Below, in pieces: positions 9,810 to 18,017 of a DNA stretch of 64,000 nucleotides; position 1 is the stretch's first letter; each line of letters opens with the position of its first letter. Position numbers and translations under genes: made by a program. The notes below the pieces were generated by a model, which was not told the origin of the DNA, made no database searches, and saw only the letters and a program-made list of their open reading frames with translations. The DNA is from Mycoavidus cysteinexigens_B (GTDB lineage: Bacteria; Pseudomonadota; Gammaproteobacteria; Burkholderiales; Burkholderiaceae): contig JASSUG010000004.1 in NCBI GenBank assembly GCA_031963465.1, positions 124,001 to 188,000 of the forward strand, in the 5' to 3' direction.

Positions 9810-12800
9810 ATGCGAGAGGTCATCAATGGGTTGGCGAATGGGTGGGTTGCTTCACATGTGATGGGTAGCTTCGTCCGGCACGGAGTTTGGGAGGTGCTGT
9901 CAGCCCGACCGATGACGCTTAAGCAGCTGGCATCACGCTACCGAGGCAATGCTGGGCATTTGCATGCGGGTCTGCGGCTCTTATATGAATTAGGTTGGGT
10001 GGAGTGGGTTGAAGCGGACCGCTATGGCGTGGTTGCAGGTGCTAGTCTGGCACGACAGTTGCTAGACGATCTGGAGGAGTTGGCGCAATTACCTGTGGCA
10101 CAAGCGTTAGCGACTGAACAATCCGAGCAGTCTGAATGCTTACTGCGCTGGCTGGATCGCTGTAACGCGAGTTGGCCCGGCGTCGAGCCAAGGGTGGCGA
10201 GTCTCTTGGACGGCACTTTGTTGACGCCATTGCTAGCACACCTGCACACATTGGGCGGTGACCTATTGGCACAAACGCAGCCAAATGATATCTCCGTGGC
10301 TGCGTTACTCGCGCTGCACACCTTATTCATTCAGCGTGGCTGGGGGCACATTGAGGCGGCAGGTTTTCAGTTAACGCCGAGTGGCCGGGCGTTGCTGGCG
10401 AATAGTAGCGCGTTGGGTAGGGTGGTGTCCTACACACCGATGCTTCGTCGTATCGATGATGTATTGTTCGGCGACGCTCAGGCCATCTTTGACCAGGATC
10501 AGCAGGGATATGAATTGCCTCTGGACCGTATCGTAAATGTCACCGCCAGTGGCATGCAACACCAAAGTCATTTTGCTGAGCTTGACGCCCTCATTCTACG
10601 CATCTTTGATCACCCCCCTTTAGCCACGCAACCTCGTTACATCGCAGATATGGGATGTGGTGACGGAAGTTTGCTGCTTAGAATCTACCAGCTGATCAAA
10701 ACGCGCTCAGCACGGGGACAGGCGTTGGCGGAATATCCACTCACCCTGATCGGAGTGGATGACAACGCGTTATCACTCGAAGCCACAGCAAAAACGTTGG
10801 CTGGGTTACCCCACTTACTGGTGCGGGGAAGTATCGGCGACCCGCAGCAATTGATCACTGATTTAGCCGCGGCAGGCATCGAAGATCCAGAAAACATTTT
10901 GCATGTGCGGGCGTTTTTAGACCATCAGCGCCCATTCCTGCCGATTGAAGACAAAACCGCGGCTCGGCGGCGAGAGCGTTTGAATTACACTGGCGTATAC
11001 ATAGCGCGCGATGGCAGCGAGATTAAACCCGCCCACGCAGTACAGGGGTTAGTTGAGCATCTGCACCGCTGGCGCCTAGCTATCTCGCGCTTTGGCCTGC
11101 TCTCACTAGAAGCGCATTGTCTGCGGCCGAATACCGTTAAGTGCCTGGGGAATATGACAGAAAGCGCTTATTTTGATGCGGTTAAAGCATTTTCTGGTCA
11201 GCAACTGGTCGAGGCTTCGGTTTTTTTAATGGCGGCGGCTGAAGTTGGTCTCTTTCCTGAGCCGGGCCTGTCGCGCACTTTTCCTGAGCGGCTGAATGTT
11301 ACCCGCCTCTCTTTGCATCGTTTGGTCCCGCAGTTTTATACGATTCGTCATCCAGTACCAGCCGATCTATCTCGCCTCAAGCGCCTTAACCGAATGTGCG
11401 AGCCAAGTGCCATGCGTATCTCCACCGTGGAAATAAAGCGGCGCGTGCGTGATTTTCCGCAGCAGCAAATGGTGCTGGAGTTTGGCGGACAGATTGCGGC
11501 GGTGTTGTATACGCAGCGTATTGATTCTATCGAAGCACTGCGCAGCATAGACTATGCCGAAGTTGGGCGTTTATGCCAAGCAGACGGCCGCTATGTGCAG
11601 TTGTTAGGATTATTTGTTGCGCCCGAGATGCATGGCCGAGGGTTCAGTGATGCGCTGCTTGACTTGATGCTGGTCTATGGCTCGCTGCTTGACGGTGTCG
11701 AGGCGATCGTGGGGGTCACACGCTGCGCTCACTATAGTCAGTATCAGGCAGAGTGCAGCCTTGAGCAGTATATTGAGTTACGTGACGAACAGGGCCAATG
11801 GGTGGATCCGATGCTGCATTTCCATGCTTCGCATGGTGCGGTGATACGCGAAGTGCTGCCGGGGTTTAGGCCGGCAGACACAGATAACGAAGGGGCCGGG
11901 GTTTTAATTGAATATCGCTTGCGCTCTGAGCAGCAGACGGTCGTCGAAACCGCAGGCCCAGACGCGGTGGCCACTGATGCTACGCGAGTGGTCAAGCAGA
12001 TTGAGCCGATCGTGCGCAGTGCGGTGATGGAGGTATTGGGCAGTCAACGGTCCACCGCCTATGATCCCCAAGCGCCGCTGATGGAGATGGGGCTCAGTTC
12101 GCTGGAATTGCTTGAATTAAGAAGGCGGCTGAGTACTCGCATGGGAGAGCCGTTACCCTCGACGTTTTTCTTTAGCTACGGAACATCTGAGGCGATCATT
12201 GGGTACTTTATGGCTCAGGTCGCGGTTCAGCCGCTAGCGCAGACAACCTTTCAATCAATGCCGCAAACATCCACGACGCCAGCGTCGCAGGCAAGCACAG
12301 TCCCAACAAGTGGGGCAGATGCTTCAGCCAGTGATGGCCGACGGCAGGAGTCGACCCGCCAGGATCAAGCCGTCGCGATCATTGGTATGGCGTGCCGCTT
12401 GCCGGCTGGAGTGAACACTCCTGCACAGTTCTGGCAAGAATTGCTGGCAGCGCGTGATGGGGTCGGTGCTTTACCCGCTCACCGGCAGATGCTGTGGGGG
12501 AGCCAAGCAGAGCCATGTCGTTGGCAGGCAGGCTTTCTGACCGAGGTAGAGTGCTTCGATGCGGGTTTCTTTCGGATTTCGCCGCGTGAGGCGAAATTAT
12601 TGGATCCACAGCAACGTTTGTTATTAGAGGTTGCTTGGGAAGCGCTGGAATCTGCCGCGATTGCACCAGCGATGTTGCGTGGAACGCGTAGTGGCGTCTT
12701 CGTGGGCATGATGGGCAGTGACTACGAAGATGTGATTACGCGCACTGGCAGTAAGGCGGACATCAACGCCCACTTTGCCACCGGTAATGCGTGTTCGGTG

Positions 12801-14741
12801 GCTGCCGGTCGACTGTCGTATTTCTTTGATTGGCAGGGTCCGGCACTCAGTATTGATACCGCCTGCAGTTCATCGCTGGTCGCCGTGCATACGGCATGCC
12901 GCAGTCTGTTAGGTGGTGAGTGTAATCTGGCCTTAGCCGCCGGCGTGAATCTGCTGCTTGATGACAAGCGCTTCCTAGCCTACGAACAGGCCGGTATGCT
13001 CTCCTCTCAAGGGCGCTGTAGGACCTTCGATGCGTTGGCGGATGGCTATGTGCGAGGGGAAGGCTGTGCGCTGGTGATCTTGAAACGGTTAACTGAGGCA
13101 CAAGCCGATGGCGACCCGATCATGGCGGTAATTCGGGGCAGTGCGATCAATCAAGATGGCAGCAGCAGCGGCTTAACTGCGCCGAACCAGTTGGCACAAC
13201 AGGCCGTGATTGAAGCCGCGCTAGCTCAGTCGGGATTAGCGCCGCACCAGATCGGCTACTTGGAGGCACATGGAACGGGGACTAAACTTGGAGACCCAAT
13301 CGAGGTGATGGCCGCGGCCCAAGTATTGGGGACGGGTCGCTCAGCCACTCAGCCTCTTTTGATTGGCTCGCTCAAGAGCGTGATGGGCCATCTAGAAGCA
13401 GCCGCGGGTATTGCCGGGCTGATTAAGACGGTCCTGTCGATGCAGCACGGCGTGATTCCAGCGCAGTTGCATTTTGCCACACCGAACCCGTATATTCCTT
13501 GGCAGCGCTTGCCGATGCAGGTCGTCGCGAAAACTCAGGCCTGGCCAGTCGGGCTCAAGCGGGCGGGAATTAGTTCATTTGGCTTTAGCGGGACGAATGC
13601 GCATGTCATCGTTGAGGAGTATGTTGCGCTGCAGAGAGCGCCGACCGAGGTCAGTGGCGCCGTGGTGGTGCTATCGGCTAAAAATGAAGCGCGGCTGCGG
13701 CAGCAGGCGCAACAATTGCTGGCCTATTTGGAACAGCATGCTGAGACTAATCTAATCGACCTGGCGTATACGCTACAAGTGGGGCGCGAGGCGTTGGGCG
13801 TGCGCTTAGCGCTGGTGGTGAGGTCCATCAATGAACTGAAAGAACGGTTGTTGGGCTATGCGCAAGGCCATGCGTCTCAGGAATATATATACCAGGGTGA
13901 GCTCAAGCGCAGCGACCAAACGCCGGCGCTGTTTCGAGCCGATGAAAATCAGCAAAAGAGCATCGCAGCGTGGCTTGCCAACGGCGAACTTGATCAGTTG
14001 GCGCAGTTGTGGACACAAGGGCTAGAGCTAGAGTGGGGACACCTATACGGTGCCGTGAAACCAAAGCGCATCAGCCTGCCAACCTATCCCTTCGCCAAAG
14101 AACGATACTGGGTGCTGAAAGCAGTACAGGATCCGGTGGTGGCAGGCGAGCCGGTCGTGTCGGGGGCAGTGCAACTGGAGAGGACGTGCATGGCAGATAA
14201 TAAGTCGGGAGTTCCGCCCACTACAGAGGGTGTGACAGGTAAGCCTAGTAGCATTTCGTTGCGGACGCTTGGGGCTGACCTGCGCAACGATATACCAGCG
14301 GCAGCCAGCAGCAATCAATACGTGCCAGCGATGAAGCACAAAACAGGTGGAGACACAACGGATTCACCCATGGAGGAAACAAGCAACCGTCGCCTCGTGT
14401 CGCTCAAGACCCTACAAAAAGAACTGACCAAGAGCCTTGCCGACGTACTGTACTTGGAGTGCGCGGAAATTGATGCAGACTATCCGTTTGTCGAGCTTGG
14501 CTTGGATTCGATCACTGGCGTGGAATGGGCGCAGTCAATTAACCAATCTTTTGAATTGCCAACCTACCCCTTTTTGTTGGAAATGCAAGTACACTACCAA
14601 AAAAATAAGCACTATCTAACCGCGGCTGGAGACACGCTTAAAGAAATGGGGGACGCAGATAAAGAAACGGGTGACGCAGACTGCCCATCAAGCGCTGTGC
14701 AGTTGGCCGATGATCATTTAAAGTTTTCTGATGTCAGCTGA
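9810..14741 (+). CDS. Trans-AT polyketide synthase loading protein: MT-like, GNAT, ACP, KS, truncated ACP
   Basis: This is a polyketide synthase of about 1643 residues. In order: a helical/winged-helix region and a SAM methyltransferase fold (~1-480, motif YIADMGCGDGS near 280); a GNAT domain (~505-690, LGLFVAPEMHGRGFSDALL); ACP1 with GLSSLELLEL (Ser ~762); a Pro/Ser/Thr/Gln linker; and a ketosynthase (~853-1280) with the complete DTACSSS Cys, EAHGTGT His and KSVMGH His. Last is ACP2 with GLDSITGVEW (Ser ~1567, Trp at +6, the beta-branching flag). ACP2 stops after its recognition helix and runs straight into ELPTYPFLLEMQVHY, which belongs after a KS linker, so an internal deletion has removed its last part. 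No AT domain is present, as in trans-AT systems. In curacin and gephyronic acid type systems, MT/GNAT loading modules make and load the starter by malonyl decarboxylation. ATG 9810 follows an AGGGGGAG ribosome site. Confidence 0.85.
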   Translation: MREVINGLANGWVASHVMGSFVRHGVWEVLSARPMTLKQLASRYRGNAGHLHAGLRLLYELGWVEWVEADRYGVVAGASLARQLLDDLEELAQLPVAQALATEQSEQSECLLRWLDRCNASWPGVEPRVASLLDGTLLTPLLAHLHTLGGDLLAQTQPNDISVAALLALHTLFIQRGWGHIEAAGFQLTPSGRALLANSSALGRVVSYTPMLRRIDDVLFGDAQAIFDQDQQGYELPLDRIVNVTASGMQHQSHFAELDALILRIFDHPPLATQPRYIADMGCGDGSLLLRIYQLIKTRSARGQALAEYPLTLIGVDDNALSLEATAKTLAGLPHLLVRGSIGDPQQLITDLAAAGIEDPENILHVRAFLDHQRPFLPIEDKTAARRRERLNYTGVYIARDGSEIKPAHAVQGLVEHLHRWRLAISRFGLLSLEAHCLRPNTVKCLGNMTESAYFDAVKAFSGQQLVEASVFLMAAAEVGLFPEPGLSRTFPERLNVTRLSLHRLVPQFYTIRHPVPADLSRLKRLNRMCEPSAMRISTVEIKRRVRDFPQQQMVLEFGGQIAAVLYTQRIDSIEALRSIDYAEVGRLCQADGRYVQLLGLFVAPEMHGRGFSDALLDLMLVYGSLLDGVEAIVGVTRCAHYSQYQAECSLEQYIELRDEQGQWVDPMLHFHASHGAVIREVLPGFRPADTDNEGAGVLIEYRLRSEQQTVVETAGPDAVATDATRVVKQIEPIVRSAVMEVLGSQRSTAYDPQAPLMEMGLSSLELLELRRRLSTRMGEPLPSTFFFSYGTSEAIIGYFMAQVAVQPLAQTTFQSMPQTSTTPASQASTVPTSGADASASDGRRQESTRQDQAVAIIGMACRLPAGVNTPAQFWQELLAARDGVGALPAHRQMLWGSQAEPCRWQAGFLTEVECFDAGFFRISPREAKLLDPQQRLLLEVAWEALESAAIAPAMLRGTRSGVFVGMMGSDYEDVITRTGSKADINAHFATGNACSVAAGRLSYFFDWQGPALSIDTACSSSLVAVHTACRSLLGGECNLALAAGVNLLLDDKRFLAYEQAGMLSSQGRCRTFDALADGYVRGEGCALVILKRLTEAQADGDPIMAVIRGSAINQDGSSSGLTAPNQLAQQAVIEAALAQSGLAPHQIGYLEAHGTGTKLGDPIEVMAAAQVLGTGRSATQPLLIGSLKSVMGHLEAAAGIAGLIKTVLSMQHGVIPAQLHFATPNPYIPWQRLPMQVVAKTQAWPVGLKRAGISSFGFSGTNAHVIVEEYVALQRAPTEVSGAVVVLSAKNEARLRQQAQQLLAYLEQHAETNLIDLAYTLQVGREALGVRLALVVRSINELKERLLGYAQGHASQEYIYQGELKRSDQTPALFRADENQQKSIAAWLANGELDQLAQLWTQGLELEWGHLYGAVKPKRISLPTYPFAKERYWVLKAVQDPVVAGEPVVSGAVQLERTCMADNKSGVPPTTEGVTGKPSSISLRTLGADLRNDIPAAASSNQYVPAMKHKTGGDTTDSPMEETSNRRLVSLKTLQKELTKSLADVLYLECAEIDADYPFVELGLDSITGVEWAQSINQSFELPTYPFLLEMQVHYQKNKHYLTAAGDTLKEMGDADKETGDADCPSSAVQLADDHLKFSDVS

Positions 14742-14806
14742 CTCACTAAGCGAATGGTAGCGCCAATGTTTAAAAGATGATTGAGGCGCTACCGCCGGTA
14801 GTGGAT
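14551..14806 (+). repeat. Duplicated polyketide 3'-end segment, copy A
   Basis: From TTGAATTGCC at 14551 the sequence closely matches 17435 onward. It covers the last ~60 codons of the polyketide gene, the stop, and the following non-coding stretch with an 8-bp-stem hairpin. Copy B has about seven extra codons in a Lys/Ala/Asp-rich heptad-like region. The match ends near 14806 where copy A has lost most of the downstream ACP gene. This is direct evidence of a segmental duplication followed by deletion. Confidence 0.85.
14757..14792 (+). terminator. Hairpin after polyketide gene, copy A
   Basis: GTAGCGCC (14757-14764) pairs perfectly with GGCGCTAC (14785-14792) around a 20-base loop, just after the polyketide stop. 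The same hairpin is preserved in copy B at 17662-17697. There is no U-tract, so it may be an RNA-stabilising or attenuating hairpin rather than a true intrinsic terminator. Confidence 0.45.
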
Positions 14807-14812
14807 GTGTAA

Positions 14813-14878
14813 ACCTTGGGATCTAATAACATCAGAGAATTGGCGGACCTGCTACATGCGAAACTCATCGAAGCTTGA
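14813..14878 (+). pseudogene. Relic of a discrete beta-branching ACP gene, 3' end only
   Basis: Read in frame, 14813-14878 encodes TLGSNNIRELADLLHAKLIEA and a stop in two adjoining pieces, matching the last ~20 residues of the intact ACP gene at 17769-18017. The first three quarters of the gene are missing, with the deletion joint near 14808-14812. It shows that the ancestral locus had a second ACP-KS pair here. Confidence 0.75.
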
Positions 14879-15179
14879 GACGGTTATAACGGGCGTCGGG
14901 GTGACCTCGGCGATTGGACAAAGCCAAGGCAATTTTATCCGTGCTTTGCTGGGCTCAGAATCTTCTTTCGGGGTGATGCAGCGTTCTGGCCGCCAGCGAG
15001 ACTTGGCCTTCCTGGGTGCCGAAATTGCGTCTTTACAGATTCCCGATGAGATTGCGCGCCAGCCGCTGCGACGCACTTCATTCTCTACCTTGCATGAAGT
15101 ATGGCATAACGCACGCCTGAATGATGTCGATACAGATCGCATTGGCCTTATCGTTGGAGGGTCGAACATCCAGCAGCGT
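14856..15179 (+). pseudogene. Relic of decarboxylative ketosynthase, N-terminal ~108 residues
   Basis: ATG 14856 opens a frame (MRNSSKLETVITGVGVTSAIG in two overlapping halves with the ACP relic) that matches the first ~115 residues of the intact KS at 17995. It has a six-codon gap relative to it (QVALAT missing). Homology ends abruptly after SNIQQR at about 15179, where unrelated HEAT-like sequence begins. The Ser/His active-site regions are absent, so it cannot act as a ketosynthase. Confidence 0.8.
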
Positions 15180-15609
15180 TTGTCAGCATCAAGATTTGTG
15201 CGTCAGGTATGCGGCAGTCTGTGCGTTACGAGGCCAGAGCATGTTGTCCGAAGTCGTCATGCAGACCTTGATCGACGCTTGTCAGGATCAAGATAAGAAT
15301 GTCAGGTCTGTGGCAACCCGTGCGCTAAGTATGCATATTGATCTTATTTATTCCATGCTGCCAGATTTGTCGCTTAGCCAGCTTGAGAGTCTCTATACGG
15401 GCGTTTTGTTTGAGTACAGTTGTAAGCATATAGCCCTGTTTTATGCTCAAAATCATCAACTTCACTTTTATACAAAAATGGGGGCCGGCAAAACGGCTCG
15501 GATCGATGAAGAAAAGATACAAAAGGTCATTCAAGCTTTTGAAGGGGGGCAAATAAAGGAAGGAATGAAGTCGATCCCAAACGAAGAGTTGTGGTTGAGG
15601 GAAGTCTAA
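15180..15609 (+). pseudogene. 3' fragment of a HEAT-repeat-like protein fused to the KS relic
   Basis: An open frame ending at 15609 encodes, from about 15180, a helical sequence. It holds one or two HEAT/ARM-like units (LCVRYAAVCALRG and DKNVRSVATRAL), then a region ending in NEELWLREV. The frame differs from that of the KS relic and there is no plausible own start after the junction, so I read it as the tail of a larger protein cut by rearrangement. The family is not identified. A functional small protein cannot be excluded, since the frame is open from 15121. Confidence 0.45.
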
Positions 15610-15838
15610 GCTCGAAGCGATACCAGTGAGGTTTTGAGCGGGACGTAGCGAAAGGCCCTTAGAGGGTCGTTTGCTACAAAAAACACTCGACTTAACATAA
15701 GCGAATTAGGGACAGTTTTTGCTGGAATAGCGATACATCCCCTATACAAGGGAAATGGCGCGCACGAAGCCACCATTTCCCTATTTGGCCAATTTAAAAT
15801 CAGCCCACACACCGCCCTACAATTCGGTGCCGTGTCGG

Positions 15839-16762
15839 CTAGTGCGCCAATAATTCAGCCAGATCGGCTTTTCCCAAACCCGTGGCTTCTTGCACTTCTT
15901 CAAGTTTGAAATTCTTGGAGGCTAGCAAATATCGCGCTATGGACAGCGCTTTTCGACGCTCTCCTTGTTGCATGCCCTGTTGCATGCCTTGCTGCCTTAA
16001 TTGTTCCGCAAAAGTCATAATCACCTCGCTCCTTTCAGGTAATCCTTTTTCAAGGAGCTGAATACAAGCTTCAACCGACTGGTTTTCTTCTCCTTGATTC
16101 AATACATAGTTTAGCACAGACAGAAAATAAGTTTCTGTCGTTTGATCCAGCACCTGCTTCAATATTCCATCCTCTATTAATTGTCTAAACGTCGACAGAA
16201 TGTCCTTCACCCATGCCTGTTTAAGCAATAATTCCATCAAGGCCGCTGTGCCATGCTGCTGTATGGTTTCTTCGTCAAGCACCGTGAGATCAATCAAATG
16301 AAACGGCTTAAACACCAACTGACGCGCGAGCTCTGGATCTTCAAACTCGTCATAAATATCCGTCGAATGCGGGAACGGCGATTGTTTGCCGTGATAGACA
16401 CAAATGGGTAAGATCAGCAGCAGCTTGCTATGTCCGGCCTTGAGATGGTCTTCCATGCAGCTGACTGTATATTGCAAAAAGCGGAAAGCAATATGTTCAG
16501 GAGCCGTTGAAAAATGTTCAGCCAGAAAGAGGAGAGGAATGTATCCTGTTTTTCCATCAATTTGACAAGAAAACACGATATCACTATGGGTCGCTTGGAG
16601 CGCAGGGGTCAGATAACTTTTGTCCAGGGCCGTCAGACTTTTCCAGTCGATCCGGTTATGAAGTTCAGCAGGCAAATGCGCTTTGAAAAAATCCAGGGCA
16701 ACCTGGCGTTCTTTCAAAGACTGTTTGAACAGCTTATCAAATGGTTGGTGAATTAGTGCCAT
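15839..16762 (-). CDS. Rpn family recombination-promoting nuclease/putative transposase
   Basis: This is a 307-residue protein of the Rpn (transposase_31, YhgA-like) family. In E. coli these are DNA endonucleases of the PD-(D/E)XK type that promote RecA-independent recombination. The N-terminus FDKLFKQSLKERQVALDFFKAHLP is typical (seen here in two halves), and the core THSDIVFSCQID...YIPLLFLAEH holds the expected acidic residues. The C-terminal region has the variable Gln/Met repeats (RQQGMQQGMQQGE) and a final helix pair (EEVQEATGLGKADLAELL) seen in the family. It is transcribed against its polyketide neighbours and sits between the two duplicated polyketide segments, so it arrived separately. 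Paired palindromes 120-155 bases upstream of its start could be its operator. A truncated homologue lies at 46044-46232. Confidence 0.85.
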   Translation of the reverse strand: MALIHQPFDKLFKQSLKERQVALDFFKAHLPAELHNRIDWKSLTALDKSYLTPALQATHSDIVFSCQIDGKTGYIPLLFLAEHFSTAPEHIAFRFLQYTVSCMEDHLKAGHSKLLLILPICVYHGKQSPFPHSTDIYDEFEDPELARQLVFKPFHLIDLTVLDEETIQQHGTAALMELLLKQAWVKDILSTFRQLIEDGILKQVLDQTTETYFLSVLNYVLNQGEENQSVEACIQLLEKGLPERSEVIMTFAEQLRQQGMQQGMQQGERRKALSIARYLLASKNFKLEEVQEATGLGKADLAELLAH

Positions 16763-17019
16763 GGTTAAGTGCCTATAGACGATACATTACAGTTTAGCCG
16801 TTACAACAAAATTACCTTGAAATAAATTTCTGCAAAAAAATAATCTTCTGGTTTGACCAGGCTACATTGTATTGCAACAATTTATCTCATTGAGATAATT
16901 ATATCTTAATTAAGATATAAAAACAGCAGTTCGTGTTATGTTAAATTCAACGTTCATTCCTAATACCAGCCCCTTTTAGGAGAGGATTTCATTCTGGGGG
17001 CTGGCTAGGAAATATTCCA
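16763..17019. other. AT-rich intergenic region with two palindromes
   Basis: This is the region upstream of the minus-strand Rpn gene and upstream of a small plus-strand frame. It contains two adjacent palindromes (16882-16898 and 16900-16919). No other gene is seen. Confidence 0.6.
16882..16919. promoter_or_regulatory. Twin palindromes, candidate operator
   Basis: TTATCTCATTGAGATAA at 16882-16898 (8-bp arms, one central base) is followed directly by TATATCTTAATTAAGATATA at 16900-16919 (a perfect 20-base palindrome). Both share half-sites of the form ATCT(C/T)A...T(G/A)AGAT, and their centres are about 20 bases apart, two helical turns. This is the pattern of a double operator for a dimeric regulator controlling the Rpn gene, the small gene at 17020, or both. 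The regulator is unknown. Confidence 0.4.
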
Positions 17020-17154
17020 ATGACCACGGTTCGGATGGAGGATATTCTTAGATTTGTGGAGCAAGCGGAAGCGGGACGAGAAGTGTATGCGAATCAAAGT
17101 CGGCACGGCGTGCTGTTTAAGGTGATCGAGCGGCTGTTAGTGGACAGCGGATGA
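17020..17154 (+). CDS. Small hypothetical protein, 44 residues
   Basis: ATG 17020 has AGGAA nine bases upstream and encodes 44 residues beginning MTTVRMEDILRFVEQAEAGR, then ending LFKVIERLLVDSG. The composition is that of a soluble helical protein. I recognise no family; it might be the N-terminal fragment of a longer gene, since the DNA after the stop is degenerate. It lies between the Rpn gene and the second polyketide fragment. Confidence 0.35.
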   Translation: MTTVRMEDILRFVEQAEAGREVYANQSRHGVLFKVIERLLVDSG

Positions 17155-17226
17155 GGCGAACACGTTTCTGAGCAAGATCGAGCTAGCTTACTTAGTGCTT
17201 TAACCTTTGACTCAAAACAACAGGAG

Positions 17227-17646
17227 GTGACATCGTCAGCTACGCCAGGCCAAACGATTTTTGCTGGAACGAGCGATCCATCCGCTAAAAGTAGCGGGGC
17301 GCGACGAGAGGCGCAAACGCCAATGCTGCAGCACTATTTGGCGAAAAAAGACTGCACGCAGATTGCTGCCTGTTGGGTGAAGGGAGGGAGCATTGACTGG
17401 ACACTATTGCATGAAGGGCAATCGCCAAGACGCATTGAATTGCCAACCTATCCCTTTTTGTTGGAAATGCAAGTACACTATCAAAAAAATAAGCACGATC
17501 TAACTGCGACTGGAGACACAATTAAAGAAGCTAGTGGCACAAATAAAAAAGCTAGTGACTCAGATAAAGAAGCTGGTGACGCAGCCCATCCATCAAACGA
17601 TGCGCAGTTGGCTGATGATCATTTAAAGTTTTCTGATGTCAGCTGA
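17227..17646 (+). pseudogene. Polyketide synthase C-terminal fragment, copy B
   Basis: An open frame of ~139 residues begins with low-complexity sequence, then reads LAKKDCTQIAACWVKGG, IDWTLLHEGQSPRRIELPTYPF. That is the linker that follows ketosynthase or acyltransferase domains in modular synthases. It then continues with the tail LLEMQVHYQKNKH and a Lys/Ala/Asp-rich end shared with the big polyketide protein. No catalytic domain remains. GTG 17227 sits directly on a GGAGG with no spacing, so translation from it is doubtful. I read this as the 3' end of a deleted second synthase gene. Its last ~210 bases are copy B of the segmental duplication. Confidence 0.75.
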
Positions 17647-17712
17647 CTCACTAAGCGAATAGTAGCGCCAATGTTTAAAAAATGATTGGGGCGCTACTGC
17701 CGGTAGTGAATG
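17435..17712 (+). repeat. Duplicated polyketide 3'-end segment, copy B
   Basis: Partner of 14551-14806. It includes the shared hairpin GTAGCGCC/GGCGCTAC at 17662-17697. Here the duplicated segment is followed by the intact ACP and KS genes, so copy B keeps the ancestral arrangement. Confidence 0.85.
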
Positions 17713-17768
17713 TTTATTTTTTGATGTAATTAAAATAATTAGTCTACAGCTATTCAAGCGAGAAAATA

Positions 17769-18017
17769 ATGAATCAAGAAGACATATTTCAGTTGATTGT
17801 CCGTCACACACAAGAAGTGTTGCCGGGTCTCGAGCAACATTCATTTCAGCACAGTGACCAGTTGCAAGATCTGGGCGCCAATTCGGTAGATCGCGCTGAG
17901 ATCGTGATGCTGGTGCTGGATTCGTTATCCCTCAAGATTCCCCGCGTAGAGACCTTCGGACCGAATAATATCGGAGAACTGGCGGATCTGTTACATGCAA
18001 AACTCATCGAAGCTTGA
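17769..18017 (+). CDS. Discrete acyl carrier protein of the beta-branching cassette
   Basis: This is a free-standing ACP of 82 residues. The phosphopantetheine motif is DLGANSVDRAEIV (Ser ~41), typical of the donor ACPs (AcpK/CurB class) that carry malonyl and, after decarboxylation, acetyl for HMG-synthase-mediated beta-branching in trans-AT polyketide pathways. A four-helix ACP pattern is evident, ending in NNIGELADLLHAKL. It is first in a tight five-gene cassette and overlaps the next gene by 23 bases. It needs a phosphopantetheinyl transferase, and none intact is in the window. Confidence 0.92.
   Translation: MNQEDIFQLIVRHTQEVLPGLEQHSFQHSDQLQDLGANSVDRAEIVMLVLDSLSLKIPRVETFGPNNIGELADLLHAKLIEA

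Noticed and set aside
15606..15812. A 68-residue minus-strand frame between the HEAT fragment and the Rpn gene
   Set aside because: Lack of ribosome site, family match or convincing codon pattern.
17227..17434. A functional start of a new synthase at GTG 17227
   Set aside because: The GGAGG lies directly against the GTG with no spacing and the product lacks every catalytic domain; it is best read as a gene end.
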